Assembly (NCBI GenBank): GCA_003156805.1
Contig: PMHV01000039.1
Location: forward strand, 101,756 to 144,754
Source of the DNA: Acidobacteriaceae bacterium
GTDB lineage: Bacteria > Acidobacteriota > Terriglobia > Terriglobales > Acidobacteriaceae
DNA length: 42,999 nt
Direction: 5' to 3'
Within the stretch, counting starts at the first letter, position 1; each line of letters begins with the position of its first letter. Positions 24,168-33,053 of this stretch are shown here, piece by piece. The notes under the pieces are model-generated. The model was not told the DNA's origin, searched no databases, and saw nothing but the letters and a program-made list of their open reading frames with translations. Both the position numbers and the translations under genes were made by a program.

Positions 24168-26525
24168 TCACGGAGTAACGCTGATCTCTCCTCCAGAGTA
24201 GGGCACGATTCGATCCGGCTGATCGTCTGCAGTGATTCCTACGCCGTGATTCTCGCCTACGAACACAACGTTGAACGTGCGAGTTTGCAACATGCTGGGG
24301 AACTGTCCCTTGCGGTGGCCGATAGTGAGGGTCTGGCGGGCGTCGTCCCAGTGGAACGAGATGGTCGCGAACGCGCCTTTTTCATAGTTGTAGTTGTCGT
24401 TCTCGTCTTCATACAGTGTGAAGTCGCCGTCTGCGCCGCGGTAAATGCGCAGTTCGATCGGGTCGGCGGGTTTTTCCGTGGACCACTCCTGCTCCGGCCC
24501 CAGCGGAAGAATGGAACCGGCGCGCACGTAGAGCGGCAGACGTTCCAGCGGCGCGATGGCGTTGATGGCGCGCCCGCCTTCGAGAGATGATCCCGTCCAG
24601 AAGTCATACCACTTCACCTGCGGAAGATAAACCGTGCGCGAGGTAGCTGCCGGTTCCGTCACCGGATTCACCAGCAGCGCCGGTCCGAACATGAATTGAT
24701 CGCCGGTGTTTTCGGCGCGAACGTCGGCGCGGAAATCCATGACCAGCGGCCGCATCGGCGTATAGGCTTCGCTGGTGGTTCTCCACGCCAGCGAATAGAT
24801 GTAGGGCAACATGCGGTAGCGCAGGCGATCGAAGCTCACCAGGATTTTCTGCGCGTCCGGCCCATACGACCACAATTCGTTTTCGTCGGGATGGCGCGTG
24901 CCGTGAACCCGCAGGATCGGGTTGAAGGTGCCGTACTGAAACCAGCGAATGAACAGGTCGCGGAACGCAGGGTCGTCGGGATTGCCGAAAACAAATCCGC
25001 CGATGTCGGTGGTCCAGTAGGGAATGCCGGAAAGAGAAAAATTCAAACCTGCGGGAATCTGCCGCCGGAAGCTGAACCAATCGGAGTTGATATCTCCCGA
25101 CCACGCCGTGACCGCGTTACGCTGCGATCCGGCAAAGGCGGAGCGCGACAGAATGAACACGCGCTTCTGATCCGAGGCGCTGCGTTGTCCTTGGTAAACC
25201 GCGCCCGTGTCCAGCAACGGATAAGCGTTCACGAACCGGTCGCCGCTTCCGGCGGCTAACCTGTGGTTCAGCAAAATATTTTCTTCCTGTCCCTCGGTTT
25301 CGGGTTCGGTTGTGTCCATCCACCAGGCGTCGAGACCGATGCTGAATAAGCCTTTGTTCACCGCGTCCCAGTAGAACTTGCGGGCTTCCGGGCTGGTGGC
25401 GTCGTACACGGCCATGCCGTCGGTATGGTAGGGCGGCTTGGCATACTTGAACTTATCCACGAACCAGCCTTGCTTCTCCATGTAGTCGTAATTCGCGGAG
25501 CCGGGCTCAAAGAAGGGCCAGATGGAAATCATCAGGTGGAAGTTTTCCTTGTGCAGTTGGTCGACCATTGCCTTAGGGTCGGGATAATTCTTGTTGAAGA
25601 CGAACTCGCCTTTGCGGTTCCACCAGAACCAATCCTGCACGATGTTGTCGACGGGAATGTGCAGTTCACGGTACTTTGCCGCCACACCGAGCAGTTCTTC
25701 CTGCGACTTATAACGGTTTTTGCACTGCCAGAAGCCGTAGGCCCATTTGCCGAACATGGGCGCTTGCCCAGTGAGTTGGCGGTATCCGGCGATGACCCGA
25801 TCAAGTTCCGGGCCGTAGAGAAAGTAGTAATCGATGACGTCGGCGACTTCGGAACTGATGTAAAGATAGTTGGCGAAGCGGTTATTGAAACGGCTTCGTG
25901 CGGTGCTGTTCCAAAAAATACCGTAGCCTTTGCTCGAGAGCAGCAGCGGCACGGCGATGTTGCTGTTGTCCTGTGAAATATCGACGGACTCTCCGCGGTA
26001 GTTCCACACACCCGCCTGGTGCTGGCCGAGCCCGTAGAGCGCTTCGTGCGAACCGTAGATGTTGACGAAGGATTCCGCGCGATATGTATTCTCGCCGTTG
26101 ACCTTCACCGGGGTCAGTTTGCGCGACGCCTCCTGCACCAGGGAGTTGCCGTTTAATTCCGAGTACTGGATCGAACTATCCTTGCGGGAAACGGTGATCT
26201 TAACGAGTGACGTGCTGAGCGTGACCGCGTCGCCGGTGGTTTGCAGCGTCCATTTTGCGGCCGGCCAATCCTGTTTGATGATTACGTAATCTGGCGGCTT
26301 AGGGAATGACGCCGTCGCCGAATAAAGGACGCGGATGATCGATTCCGAGCAAACCTGTACCTTGAGAACGCCGGTGCCCAACGTGAATAGGACGCCATCT
26401 TTCTGCGGTTCAACCGCAGTGACGGGGTTCATGGCCGTCCACTGCGCGCGCGCGATCGGCGGCAATGCTAGAAAGATCAAGAACTGAATCAGGAAGAATA
26501 GGCGGAGAGACAGATTTTTCTTCAT
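24168..26525 (-). CDS. Exported glycoside hydrolase family 31 (alpha-glucosidase/alpha-xylosidase type)
   Basis: The protein has 785 residues. A signal peptide (MKKNLSLRLFFLIQFLIFLALPP..ARA-Q) precedes an N-terminal beta domain and the GH31 barrel. The nucleophile region is LDAWWMDTTEPE with D404, and the acid/base region is WSGDINSDW with D478. GFWQCKNRYKSQEELLGVAAKYRE is also typical. The -TTEPE form, rather than WxDMNE, points to the alpha-xylosidase/GH31 subgroup that also includes alpha-transglycosylases. The protein would act in the periplasm or outside the cell on alpha-linked glycans. No transporter or second glycosidase is adjacent, so it is not in a visible utilisation locus. Exact substrate is not known. 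Confidence 0.92.
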   Translation of the reverse strand: MKKNLSLRLFFLIQFLIFLALPPIARAQWTAMNPVTAVEPQKDGVLFTLGTGVLKVQVCSESIIRVLYSATASFPKPPDYVIIKQDWPAAKWTLQTTGDAVTLSTSLVKITVSRKDSSIQYSELNGNSLVQEASRKLTPVKVNGENTYRAESFVNIYGSHEALYGLGQHQAGVWNYRGESVDISQDNSNIAVPLLLSSKGYGIFWNSTARSRFNNRFANYLYISSEVADVIDYYFLYGPELDRVIAGYRQLTGQAPMFGKWAYGFWQCKNRYKSQEELLGVAAKYRELHIPVDNIVQDWFWWNRKGEFVFNKNYPDPKAMVDQLHKENFHLMISIWPFFEPGSANYDYMEKQGWFVDKFKYAKPPYHTDGMAVYDATSPEARKFYWDAVNKGLFSIGLDAWWMDTTEPETEGQEENILLNHRLAAGSGDRFVNAYPLLDTGAVYQGQRSASDQKRVFILSRSAFAGSQRNAVTAWSGDINSDWFSFRRQIPAGLNFSLSGIPYWTTDIGGFVFGNPDDPAFRDLFIRWFQYGTFNPILRVHGTRHPDENELWSYGPDAQKILVSFDRLRYRMLPYIYSLAWRTTSEAYTPMRPLVMDFRADVRAENTGDQFMFGPALLVNPVTEPAATSRTVYLPQVKWYDFWTGSSLEGGRAINAIAPLERLPLYVRAGSILPLGPEQEWSTEKPADPIELRIYRGADGDFTLYEDENDNYNYEKGAFATISFHWDDARQTLTIGHRKGQFPSMLQTRTFNVVFVGENHGVGITADDQPDRIVPYSGGEISVTP

Positions 26526-26652
26526 GGGAGTCCGACCTCGGTCGTCGTTACTATAGCGAAGAAAAACGATTGTGCGAAAGATTTTCGGCTGGTATCGAGA
26601 TTATCCGAGCGCGAATGTTGCCTTGGGCACGCCAGTATCTCTGGAGGCCTGA

Positions 26653-27504
26653 CTAATTCATCAGTGCCCGCATGCAGCGGATGGAAACCGCCATTTTCCG
26701 GATTTCCACGGCGTCGGGCGCCTGAGGCGACAAGTGAAGATATTCCTCCAGATCTTCGCCGGCGAGCCTGTGCAGGTTCATGCTGTAGCGCAGCAGGGCG
26801 CGCTGTTTTACTTCTTCGGCTGACTGCGGCTGAAGCAACAGGATCAGATCGGAGATGGGTAACGCTTTGCGGAAGTTTCGCGTGGAAAGATAGACGGCTT
26901 TGAGGTTGTTGAGCATGCGCGCCAGAATCTGGCGGCGGCTGATGGGATGAAGAAATTCCGGCCGCATTTCCATTTCACCGGAATAGATTTCGTCGAGACG
27001 CGTCTGGCACTCCTGCGGGCTCACGATTTCACCGTGGTTGAAGCAATCGATCAGCGTTTCCTGTCCATCGCCGGCGTAGTGCTTGAGCAGGAAGTGTCCG
27101 GGCAGGCCAATGCCCGCAAGCGGAAACCCGATGCGGCGCGCCACTTCCATATAAACCAGCGAAAGCGTAATGGGAATGCCCAGGCCGCGGTCGAGCACGT
27201 CGTTGAGAAACGAGTTGCGCGGATCGTAGTAATCGTCGCGGTTGCCGCGCAGCCCAATTTCGCCGAAAAGTACGTGATTCAGCGTGGCGATGGCGCTTCC
27301 TGCGTCGAGGCCGGGAGTTCGCTCCGCCGCCCGGTACGCGAGTTGATCCACGCGGGCAGCGTAGGCTTCGATATCGAGAGCGGGATATTCCGTGCGCGCA
27401 ATCAGTAGCGCGGCACGCACCAGGTCGATCTGCTCGTCTTCAATTTCGGAGCTGACGCAAGGCGCAAATGCTTCGATGAGTTCAGTGGGACTGGTATAGC
27501 TCAC
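26653..27504 (-). CDS. SirB1 family transglutaminase-like/TPR protein
   Basis: The protein has 283 residues from GTG 27504. The N-terminal transglutaminase-like core includes LNHVLFGEIGLRGNRDDYYDPRNSFLNDVLDRGLGIPITLSLVYMEVARRIGFPLAGIGLPGHFLLKH (about 75-142), which is the SirB1 family signature. A TPR-like C-terminal part (RQILARMLNNLKAVYLSTRNFRKALPISDLILLLQP) follows. The usual catalytic cysteine position is replaced by the SL(V)Y segment, so a protease activity is doubtful. Function is unknown; E. coli SirB1 is named from an invasion-gene regulator screen. No signal peptide. Confidence 0.85.
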   Translation of the reverse strand: MSYTSPTELIEAFAPCVSSEIEDEQIDLVRAALLIARTEYPALDIEAYAARVDQLAYRAAERTPGLDAGSAIATLNHVLFGEIGLRGNRDDYYDPRNSFLNDVLDRGLGIPITLSLVYMEVARRIGFPLAGIGLPGHFLLKHYAGDGQETLIDCFNHGEIVSPQECQTRLDEIYSGEMEMRPEFLHPISRRQILARMLNNLKAVYLSTRNFRKALPISDLILLLQPQSAEEVKQRALLRYSMNLHRLAGEDLEEYLHLSPQAPDAVEIRKMAVSIRCMRALMN

Positions 27505-27636
27505 AACTAGATCGTAGCAGAGGCCTACGGCCGAGGAATTAGCCCGGACGTGCTATAGCATGGCACTTGTGGCGGTTCCGGCGCATTACATGGCAGATTG
27601 GCTGTTCCGAACAATCGGGTGTGAGGTTGCGGCGTC

Positions 27637-28563
27637 TCACGCCCGCAGCAGGTTGCGCGCGATGAAGAATACATTAGCCGGGCGCTCGCCCAAACGCCGC
27701 ATGAAATACGGATACCATTCTGTGCCGAAGGGAATATAGATGCGCATCCTCCAGCCGGCGCGCACCAGGCTCTGTTGCAGGTCGCGGCGGATGCCATACA
27801 GCATTTGGAACTCAAACGAATCGCGCGCAATGTTTTCGCGCGTCGCGAAAGTCTGGGCTTCGCGAATCATTTTTTCGTCGTGCGTGGCCAGGCCGTGATA
27901 GATGCCGCTCTTCAGCAGGATTTTCATCAGCTTGACGTAATTGGCATCGACGTCCGATTTTTGCGCGAAGGCAATCTCCGGCGGTTCCTTGTACGCGCCT
28001 TTGCACAGCCGAATGCGAATGCCCTCGGCCAGCAATTTTTCAACGTCGCTCTCCGAACGTTTGAGATAGGCCTGGATCACCGTGCCGACGCTGTTCGCGT
28101 TTCCCGGCCTGCGATGCAGTTCATGCACGAAGTCAAGTGTACGTTGCGTGTAGGGCGAGCCTTCCATATCGACGCGCACGAAACCGGGAGGGTTCATCGC
28201 CGCCGCTTGAGCGACGAGGCCGCCGACCAGTTCGCCAGCCAGATCTTCGTCAACATCCAAACCCATGTGCGTGAGCTTGAGGCTCACATTCGCGTTGAGC
28301 CGTTGCGCGGCGATGGCCTCGAGAATCTGGCGGTAAAGTTGGGCGCTGTGGCGGGCCTCGTCGGGGTTGGTGACGTTTTCGCCGAGGTTATCGATGGTGA
28401 CGCTCATGTTGGCGCGGTTGATGGCCTGGGTGGCGTGCACCGCTTCGTCAATTTCGGTTCCAGCCACAAAGCGATGAGACACGCGCTGGCCCAGTGAAGA
28501 TCGTTCGGCAAAGTTGCGCAGCCGCGCGTTTTCCGAAAGGCGCACGAAGAACGTTCTCAACAT
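27637..28563 (-). CDS. Proline dehydrogenase (monofunctional)
   Basis: The protein has 308 residues, the size of the single-domain FAD proline dehydrogenase of Thermus and Bacillus types rather than bifunctional PutA. Family features are NVSLKLTHMGLDVD, FVRVDMEGSPYTQRTLDFV, GTVIQAYLKRSESDV, IRLCKGAYKEP, ATHDEKMI, FEFQMLYGIRRDLQ and the C-terminal YIPFGTEWYPYFMRRLGERPANVFF with the substrate-binding arginine pair. It oxidises proline to pyrroline-5-carboxylate and gives electrons to quinone. A P5C dehydrogenase gene is not in the window, so the second step is encoded elsewhere. Confidence 0.94.
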   Translation of the reverse strand: MLRTFFVRLSENARLRNFAERSSLGQRVSHRFVAGTEIDEAVHATQAINRANMSVTIDNLGENVTNPDEARHSAQLYRQILEAIAAQRLNANVSLKLTHMGLDVDEDLAGELVGGLVAQAAAMNPPGFVRVDMEGSPYTQRTLDFVHELHRRPGNANSVGTVIQAYLKRSESDVEKLLAEGIRIRLCKGAYKEPPEIAFAQKSDVDANYVKLMKILLKSGIYHGLATHDEKMIREAQTFATRENIARDSFEFQMLYGIRRDLQQSLVRAGWRMRIYIPFGTEWYPYFMRRLGERPANVFFIARNLLRA

Positions 28564-28678
28564 TGCACACCCAGGAAAATGGACGCCAGCGCGGCAGATT
28601 CGTGCATGGAGGTCACACAGAGTTTTACCACAGTTGGCGATTCCGCAGCCGCGCTCGCAGCAGTCATGCCGGTAGAGA

Positions 28679-28942
28679 CTATGTCACAAAGATCTCATCC
28701 ACATAGCACCAGCGCCAATCTTCCCCCGGCTCGAAGGATTGCATGATGGGGTGAGCCACTTGCTGGAAGTGTTTGGTGGCATGGCGATTCTTCGACGAAT
28801 CGCAGCAGCCCACGTGGCCGCAAATCAGGCAAAGCCGTAGATGCACCCAGGTGTCGCCCATTTCGAGGCATTCCTTGCAACCCTTGCCGCTGGGAGCGAC
28901 CTCACGAATCTGCTTCACGTGCGTGCATTTCGGTTTGGACAT
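28679..28942 (-). CDS. UBP-type zinc finger protein
   Basis: The protein has 87 residues, entirely one ZnF-UBP domain. Probable zinc ligands are C6, H8, C22, C25, C38, C41, C46, H54, H58 and H64, in the family order C.H...C..C...C..C....C...H...H. The start is set by a strong GGAGGAAG ribosome site. In eukaryotes the fold binds the C-terminus of ubiquitin; the small bacterial versions are widespread and their partner is not known. The conserved aromatic PGEDWRWCYVDE at the end is typical. Confidence 0.92.
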   Translation of the reverse strand: MSKPKCTHVKQIREVAPSGKGCKECLEMGDTWVHLRLCLICGHVGCCDSSKNRHATKHFQQVAHPIMQSFEPGEDWRWCYVDEIFVT

Positions 28943-29022
28943 GCCTGTCTTCCTCCGGAAATTGTCGTCGCATAAATACTCTACGGCTTTGCCCAGAGAT
29001 TCCGCTACCAGTTTATCCAGCT

Positions 29023-30525
29023 TTACCAGGTGTAGTGCGCGGTGTAGGTAATCGTCTTCTCCTCGCCGGGTGCGATGGCCACCAGAAACTCAATCGTCTG
29101 GCCGTCGGTTTTGCTGTAATTGGCGGAGTGGTCGATGATGTCCCAGGTCAGCGCGCGATACAGATGTTCCACCACACGCACTTCCACCGGCTCTTTCTTG
29201 TGGTTGCGGACTTTGATTTCGAAAGATTCTGTGGCCGTGCTCTTGCCCATGTCCACAATGTAGTTGGTTCGGCGACGTTCGCCGGCAAGATCGAAAGCGT
29301 TGCCGGTGTAACTGCGCACGGTCTCGTCGCGAGGCGTATGGTCGATTACGTTTTCGCCGGTGAACTCAACTTGCCCATCGTCGTTGCGGCGGTAGAAACG
29401 CACGCGGCCCTTGGGCAGCGGCATGCCCAGATGGTTCGCTTCCGAGTTGCGGAACTCGCGCATCACCCAGACCTTCGGATTCGATTCCGTGCCGTAAGCG
29501 CGGTCATTGCGAATGTTGTCCCAACCCCAGCCGTTGTAGCGGTTGGCGTCGATCTTGACGCCGTCGTAAATATAGATTTGTTTCGTCCCAACCCCCGCCG
29601 CGCGAATGAATTCCACCTGCTTGGTTTCGCGGTCGCGTAGGGTAGTGGCCCGCTCGAGCGTATAGAGGTGGTATTCGTCGAACGCCTTCTCGGTGACGGG
29701 AGGTCCGGCGACCCCTAGCGCCCCATAAACCATCTGGCTGAACATACGGCCACTCATCCCCGGCTGCTGAATCTTGTTCACATCGCCGGCCATGAGCTTG
29801 ATGCGCGCGTTCTCGAACGTTTTGCCGGTCTGGTTGTCCATTGTGACCCAGCCCACGATATCGACCACGTCTCCTTTCTCGGGCGCAACAATGTTGTAGT
29901 CGGCCTGCCAGGTCATGCCCCCGGTGACGTAAGAAAATTCGGCGGGGAACTTGCCTGCTCTGTCAGTGGCGAGCTGCCATTCGAGACGCGGTTTGAGAAT
30001 GGTGTCGTCAGTGAGCGCGGGGAAGACAGGCGTTCCGGGAAGGCTGAAACGAAGCTGGCCGTTGATTTCGAGGATGGGTTGTTCCGAGGCTGCGGCCATG
30101 TTGTTCTGGTAATACTGCTGGCCATAAAGGTCCATGGCCGACTCGTTGTGCGGGAGGTAACCGCTGCGGATTACTTTGCCTTTGACGGTCTGCACTCCCT
30201 GAGGCGTGCTTACTTCAAAGTCGATCATCCTGCCTTCGTAGAGAGAGAGCAGCAGTGACTCCGAGACCGGATCGGCGCGATAATTTTGCTCAAGCACCTG
30301 CAGCGCATGCTTGCCCGTGGGATCGCGCAGAATGACGGAGTCTGGCTCTAGGTGCATGGTGATGTCGTTCACGTAGACCTGGTTCTCGCCGGCGTTGAGA
30401 TCGAGAGGCAACTCCTGCCGCACGACGGCAAAATTCTCGTTGTAGATGGTGAGTGACGGTTGCGGCGCCTGCTGCGCGAAAAGATTGGCGCACAGAATAA
30501 GCGAACAGACGAAGCGAGCGGTCAT
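29023..30525 (-). CDS. Exported DUF4139 protein
   Basis: The protein has 500 residues from ATG 30525; a longer frame exists but this start has a strong site (AGGGGG, about 7 bases away) and a signal peptide (MTARFVCSLILCANLFA-Q). The N-terminal beta domain has LTIYNENFAVVRQELPLDLNAGENQVYVNDITMHLEPDSVILRD (about 24-70). The DUF4139 core has QWKAEYN-like QADYNIVAPEKGDVVDIVGWVTMDNQTGKTFENARIKLMAGDV, and the end is EEKTITYTAHYTW. This is a periplasmic or surface beta-rich protein of unknown function. It is 161 bp from the trxB-like gene and may not share its transcript. Confidence 0.88.
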   Translation of the reverse strand: MTARFVCSLILCANLFAQQAPQPSLTIYNENFAVVRQELPLDLNAGENQVYVNDITMHLEPDSVILRDPTGKHALQVLEQNYRADPVSESLLLSLYEGRMIDFEVSTPQGVQTVKGKVIRSGYLPHNESAMDLYGQQYYQNNMAAASEQPILEINGQLRFSLPGTPVFPALTDDTILKPRLEWQLATDRAGKFPAEFSYVTGGMTWQADYNIVAPEKGDVVDIVGWVTMDNQTGKTFENARIKLMAGDVNKIQQPGMSGRMFSQMVYGALGVAGPPVTEKAFDEYHLYTLERATTLRDRETKQVEFIRAAGVGTKQIYIYDGVKIDANRYNGWGWDNIRNDRAYGTESNPKVWVMREFRNSEANHLGMPLPKGRVRFYRRNDDGQVEFTGENVIDHTPRDETVRSYTGNAFDLAGERRRTNYIVDMGKSTATESFEIKVRNHKKEPVEVRVVEHLYRALTWDIIDHSANYSKTDGQTIEFLVAIAPGEEKTITYTAHYTW

Positions 30526-30686
30526 GCGGAACCCCCTAAGGAATCTGGCTGTGGCGCTGCACAGGCTCAAGACCGTTAGACAACGAGTCACATACTTTGG
30601 GTTATCTGTGACACGAAGAAAACGTATCTGTTCTGGAACGTCGGCGGGGGTGGTTCTTGCGTTAAAAGGCCAGCAACACAGGTGTT

Positions 30687-31619
30687 TCAGCTTCCGTGCT
30701 CTTCCAGAAATTTCTCCACTTCGATTGCCGCCATGCAGCCGGTTCCGGCGGCGGTGATGGCCTGGCGATAGCGGCGGTCCTGCACGTCGCCGCAGGCGAA
30801 CACACCGTGAACCCGCGTAAGAACATAATTGTGGATCTTAAGATAACCATCGCCATCGGTATCGAGCTGGCCGGCGAACATCTTCGCGTTGGGGTCGTGG
30901 CCAATGCCGAGAAAGAGCGCGCTAGTCGGGAAGTCCCTTTGCTCGCCAGTCTTCACATTGCGCAGCTTGAGCCCGGTCACTTCCTGTTTACCGACATCGT
31001 AAACATCTTCCACCACGGTATTGGGAAGGAACTGAATCTTCTCGTGGCGCTGCGCCCGTTCCAGCATGATCTTCGACGCGCGGAACTGTTCTCGCCGATG
31101 GATCAGCGTAACTTTGGTGGCGAAGCGCGTCAGGAACAGAGCTTCTTCCATGGCCGAGTCGCCGCCTCCGACCACTACGATCTCCTTGCCCGAAAAAAAG
31201 AATCCGTCGCACGTGGCGCAGGAAGAGACGCCGTGCCCAATCAGCTTTTGCTCGTTGGGCAGGCCCAGCCAGCGCGCCGAAGCGCCGCTGGCAATGATCA
31301 GCGACTGGGCGTGCACTTGATGTTTGCCCAGATGCAGCGCGAACGGCCGCTGGCTCAAATCGACGCTGGACAAGTGCGCCGTGCGATACTCCGCGCCGAA
31401 GCGCTCGGCTTGCTTGCGCATATTCTCCACCAGCAGCGGTCCCATGATTCCTTCCGGGAACCCAGGAAAGTTTTCCACCATTGTGGTGAGCGCAAGCTGC
31501 CCGCCGGGCTCGTGGCCCTCCACAACCAGCGGTTTCAGGTTGGCGCGCGCCGTGTAGAGCGCGGCTGTGTGACCGGAACAGCCCGAGCCAATGATGACGA
31601 CGTTGCGCAGTTCACTCAT
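30687..31619 (-). CDS. trxB: Thioredoxin-reductase-like FAD/NAD(P) oxidoreductase
   Basis: The protein has 310 residues from ATG 31619 (MSELRNVV); a GTG at 31631 would add MNFS. The FAD fold starts VIIGSGCSGHTAALYTARANLKPLVVEGHEPGGQL, with C14 and S15 where most family members have P-A. The redox pair is CATC (C134, C137), the NADP motif GGGDSAMEEALFL with HRREQFRAS follows, and ACGDVQD lies near the end. It would reduce thioredoxin with NADPH in the cytoplasm. No thioredoxin gene is next to it. The start region holds three 16-bp repeats, each opening with ATG. Confidence 0.93.
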   Translation of the reverse strand: MSELRNVVIIGSGCSGHTAALYTARANLKPLVVEGHEPGGQLALTTMVENFPGFPEGIMGPLLVENMRKQAERFGAEYRTAHLSSVDLSQRPFALHLGKHQVHAQSLIIASGASARWLGLPNEQKLIGHGVSSCATCDGFFFSGKEIVVVGGGDSAMEEALFLTRFATKVTLIHRREQFRASKIMLERAQRHEKIQFLPNTVVEDVYDVGKQEVTGLKLRNVKTGEQRDFPTSALFLGIGHDPNAKMFAGQLDTDGDGYLKIHNYVLTRVHGVFACGDVQDRRYRQAITAAGTGCMAAIEVEKFLEEHGS

Positions 31620-31651
31620 AGAAAAGTTCACTCATCGAAAAATTCGCCCAT
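31604..31651 (-). repeat. Three 16-bp tandem repeats each starting with ATG at the trxB start
   Basis: Reading the minus strand, units start at 31651 (ATGGGCGAATTTTTCG), 31635 (ATGAGTGAACTTTTCT) and 31619 (ATGAGTGAACTGCGCA). The first two match at 12 of 16 bases, and the last two share their first 11. Each of the first two ATGs opens a 7-codon frame ending in TGA (31651-31628 and 31635-31612) that overlaps the next unit. The third ATG is the trxB start. Confidence 0.7.
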
Positions 31652-31775
31652 AGGAAGTGGGCTACAGATTACACGACTTCACGCTTTAGATTGCTGACGA
31701 GCGATTTAGTTGCAAGAGACAGGTCTCAAAGCCGCGCGGAAGTTTCGCCGAAGTTCCACATGGGAATTCCATAAA

Positions 31776-32564
31776 TTACTTCTTATCGTCCACAGGCTTA
31801 GCGGGTTGGGGTTTCGCGGCCGTCTTCGGCGATGCGGTCCCGGCGATCTTGGCCAACTCCTCGGGCACGATTTTCCGCACGCCCAGCACGCCGCGGTAGG
31901 CGATCAGCACTTCGGAAGCGCTGCGGAACAACGGTTCATAGGCGCTTTGGTCCGGAGCCGGCCCGGTTTCTGTGCCAGCGCAGCGAGCCAGTGCAACGGA
32001 CGATTTTCCGAAGCGCTCCAGCCGAATGCGGCTCACCGGCGTATTCGATCCCAACATCGTTTCCGCCGTGCTGATCGCCGAGGCGCTGTCTTCCAGCGAA
32101 ACCTGAATCAAGTCTTTTGGATCCCGCACGTGCAGCACCAGAGTCTCCACCATATTCTCGCCATCGTTGCTGAAGGAATACTGCACGCTGGAAAACATGG
32201 CCTGCACCGCGAATTCCCGGCGGATTCGCACGTAGCTTGCCACCGACGACTCATCGGAAATTTCCGCATGTTGTCCGGGCCTAAGAAAATTCGGCGCCTC
32301 GGTCAGGCTCGAACGCCCGCGAGACACTTCGAAGTCCGCGCCGAACAGCGGGTTTCTTAAGATGCGCGCCAGCGCCGAGGCGATTTCCTTTTGCTCTTCG
32401 GCGGAAGGTGTGCACACGTTGAGCACATTCACCTTCACCTGCGGTTGTGCGGGCGCCTGTTCCGAGGACTGTTGCGCCACGCCGGGCAAAGCCAAAAACA
32501 AGAAGAAGACAGCCAGCAGACTCGCAGCAGCGCCTGCCGGCATCAGAAAAAGTTTTCCGCGCAC
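31776..32564 (-). CDS. Exported protein of unknown function
   Basis: The protein has 262 residues from GTG 32564; ATG 32543 is an alternative start seven residues in. A signal peptide (MRGKLFLMPAGAAASLLAVFFLFLALPGVA-QQ) precedes a proline/glutamine linker and a globular region. The central stretch AEEQKEIASALARILRNPLFGADFEVSRGRSSL and FAVQAMFSSVQYSFSNDGENMVETLVLHVRDPKDLIQVSLED looks like an alpha/beta domain. The C-terminus is a Lys/Pro-rich tail (KTAAKPQPAKPVDDKK). No known motif. Divergent from the small gene at 32682 with about 115 bp between. Confidence 0.75.
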   Translation of the reverse strand: MRGKLFLMPAGAAASLLAVFFLFLALPGVAQQSSEQAPAQPQVKVNVLNVCTPSAEEQKEIASALARILRNPLFGADFEVSRGRSSLTEAPNFLRPGQHAEISDESSVASYVRIRREFAVQAMFSSVQYSFSNDGENMVETLVLHVRDPKDLIQVSLEDSASAISTAETMLGSNTPVSRIRLERFGKSSVALARCAGTETGPAPDQSAYEPLFRSASEVLIAYRGVLGVRKIVPEELAKIAGTASPKTAAKPQPAKPVDDKK

Positions 32565-32613
32565 AACGGAATTCTAACCGAGAAAAAGCGGGACTCACCT
32601 TGATCCGCGCATT

Positions 32614-32662
32614 CCATGAACCACAAAGGACACGAAGTCGCGGAAGGGAAGGCCGCGAAAGC
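32614..32662 (+). repeat. CACAAAGGACACGAAG-type intergenic repeat
   Basis: The stretch ATGAACCACAAAGGACACGA followed by AGTCGCGGAAGGGAAGGCCGCGAAAGCGACGG is built from repeated (A)CAC(A)AAGGA-like and GGAAG-like units. It lies between the exported protein gene and the gene at 32682. It resembles interspersed intergenic repeats seen in many environmental bacteria. It supplies the purine-rich ground before the 32682 start. Confidence 0.4.
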
Positions 32663-32681
32663 GACGGAGTAAAATCACAGC

Positions 32682-32882
32682 ATGGCGAATCTGACATTGG
32701 TGTACGGCATGAGGCTGCTGCCTTCCGACGACGTAACGGAAGTCGGCGACGCTCCGGTAAAACTCAAGAACGGCCGTGAGGCGCGCGTCACTATGCACGT
32801 GCTCGAAGGCAGCAAAGAAGAGATCGAAAAGCAACTGCGCACCAGTCTGGAAGCTTTCTTCGATCTGTATCCTGAGATTTAG
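32682..32882 (+). CDS. Small conserved-looking protein of unknown function
   Basis: The protein has 66 residues: MANLTLVYGMRLL, then SDDVTEVGDAPVKLKNGREARVTMHVLEGSKEEIEKQL, ending RTSLEAFFDLYPEI. A GGAG lies about 14 bases before the ATG. The alternation of a short beta hairpin (VKLKNGREARVTMHVL) and a C-terminal amphipathic helix suggests a small folded domain. No family recognised. It is followed by 171 bp and the phosphatase gene on the same strand. Confidence 0.65.
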   Translation: MANLTLVYGMRLLPSDDVTEVGDAPVKLKNGREARVTMHVLEGSKEEIEKQLRTSLEAFFDLYPEI

Positions 32883-33016
32883 CGCCTATCGCGGCCAAAT
32901 CTTTTCCCAGCCGGGAAGGCATCGTGGAAGCCGCCTGGGGCGTTTGGCGCCGATCCCGGCAATCAAGCCGATTCGATGTGGTCGCCATTTCTCCGCCAGG
33001 CCGCCAACCGCGCGTC

Positions 33017-33022
33017 TATAAT
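33017..33022 (+). promoter_or_regulatory. -10 element of the SpoIIE phosphatase gene
   Basis: A perfect TATAAT, preceded by GTC, ends 31 bases before the ATG at 33054. No convincing -35 was seen at the usual distance. Confidence 0.45.
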
Positions 33023-33053
33023 CAAACTCTTCTGTAAGAGCTTCATCATCGCT

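Noticed and set aside
30526-30591. Longer DUF4139 protein starting at 30591
   Set aside because: The ATG at 30525 has a strong ribosome site and an immediate signal peptide; the extra residues are not conserved-looking.
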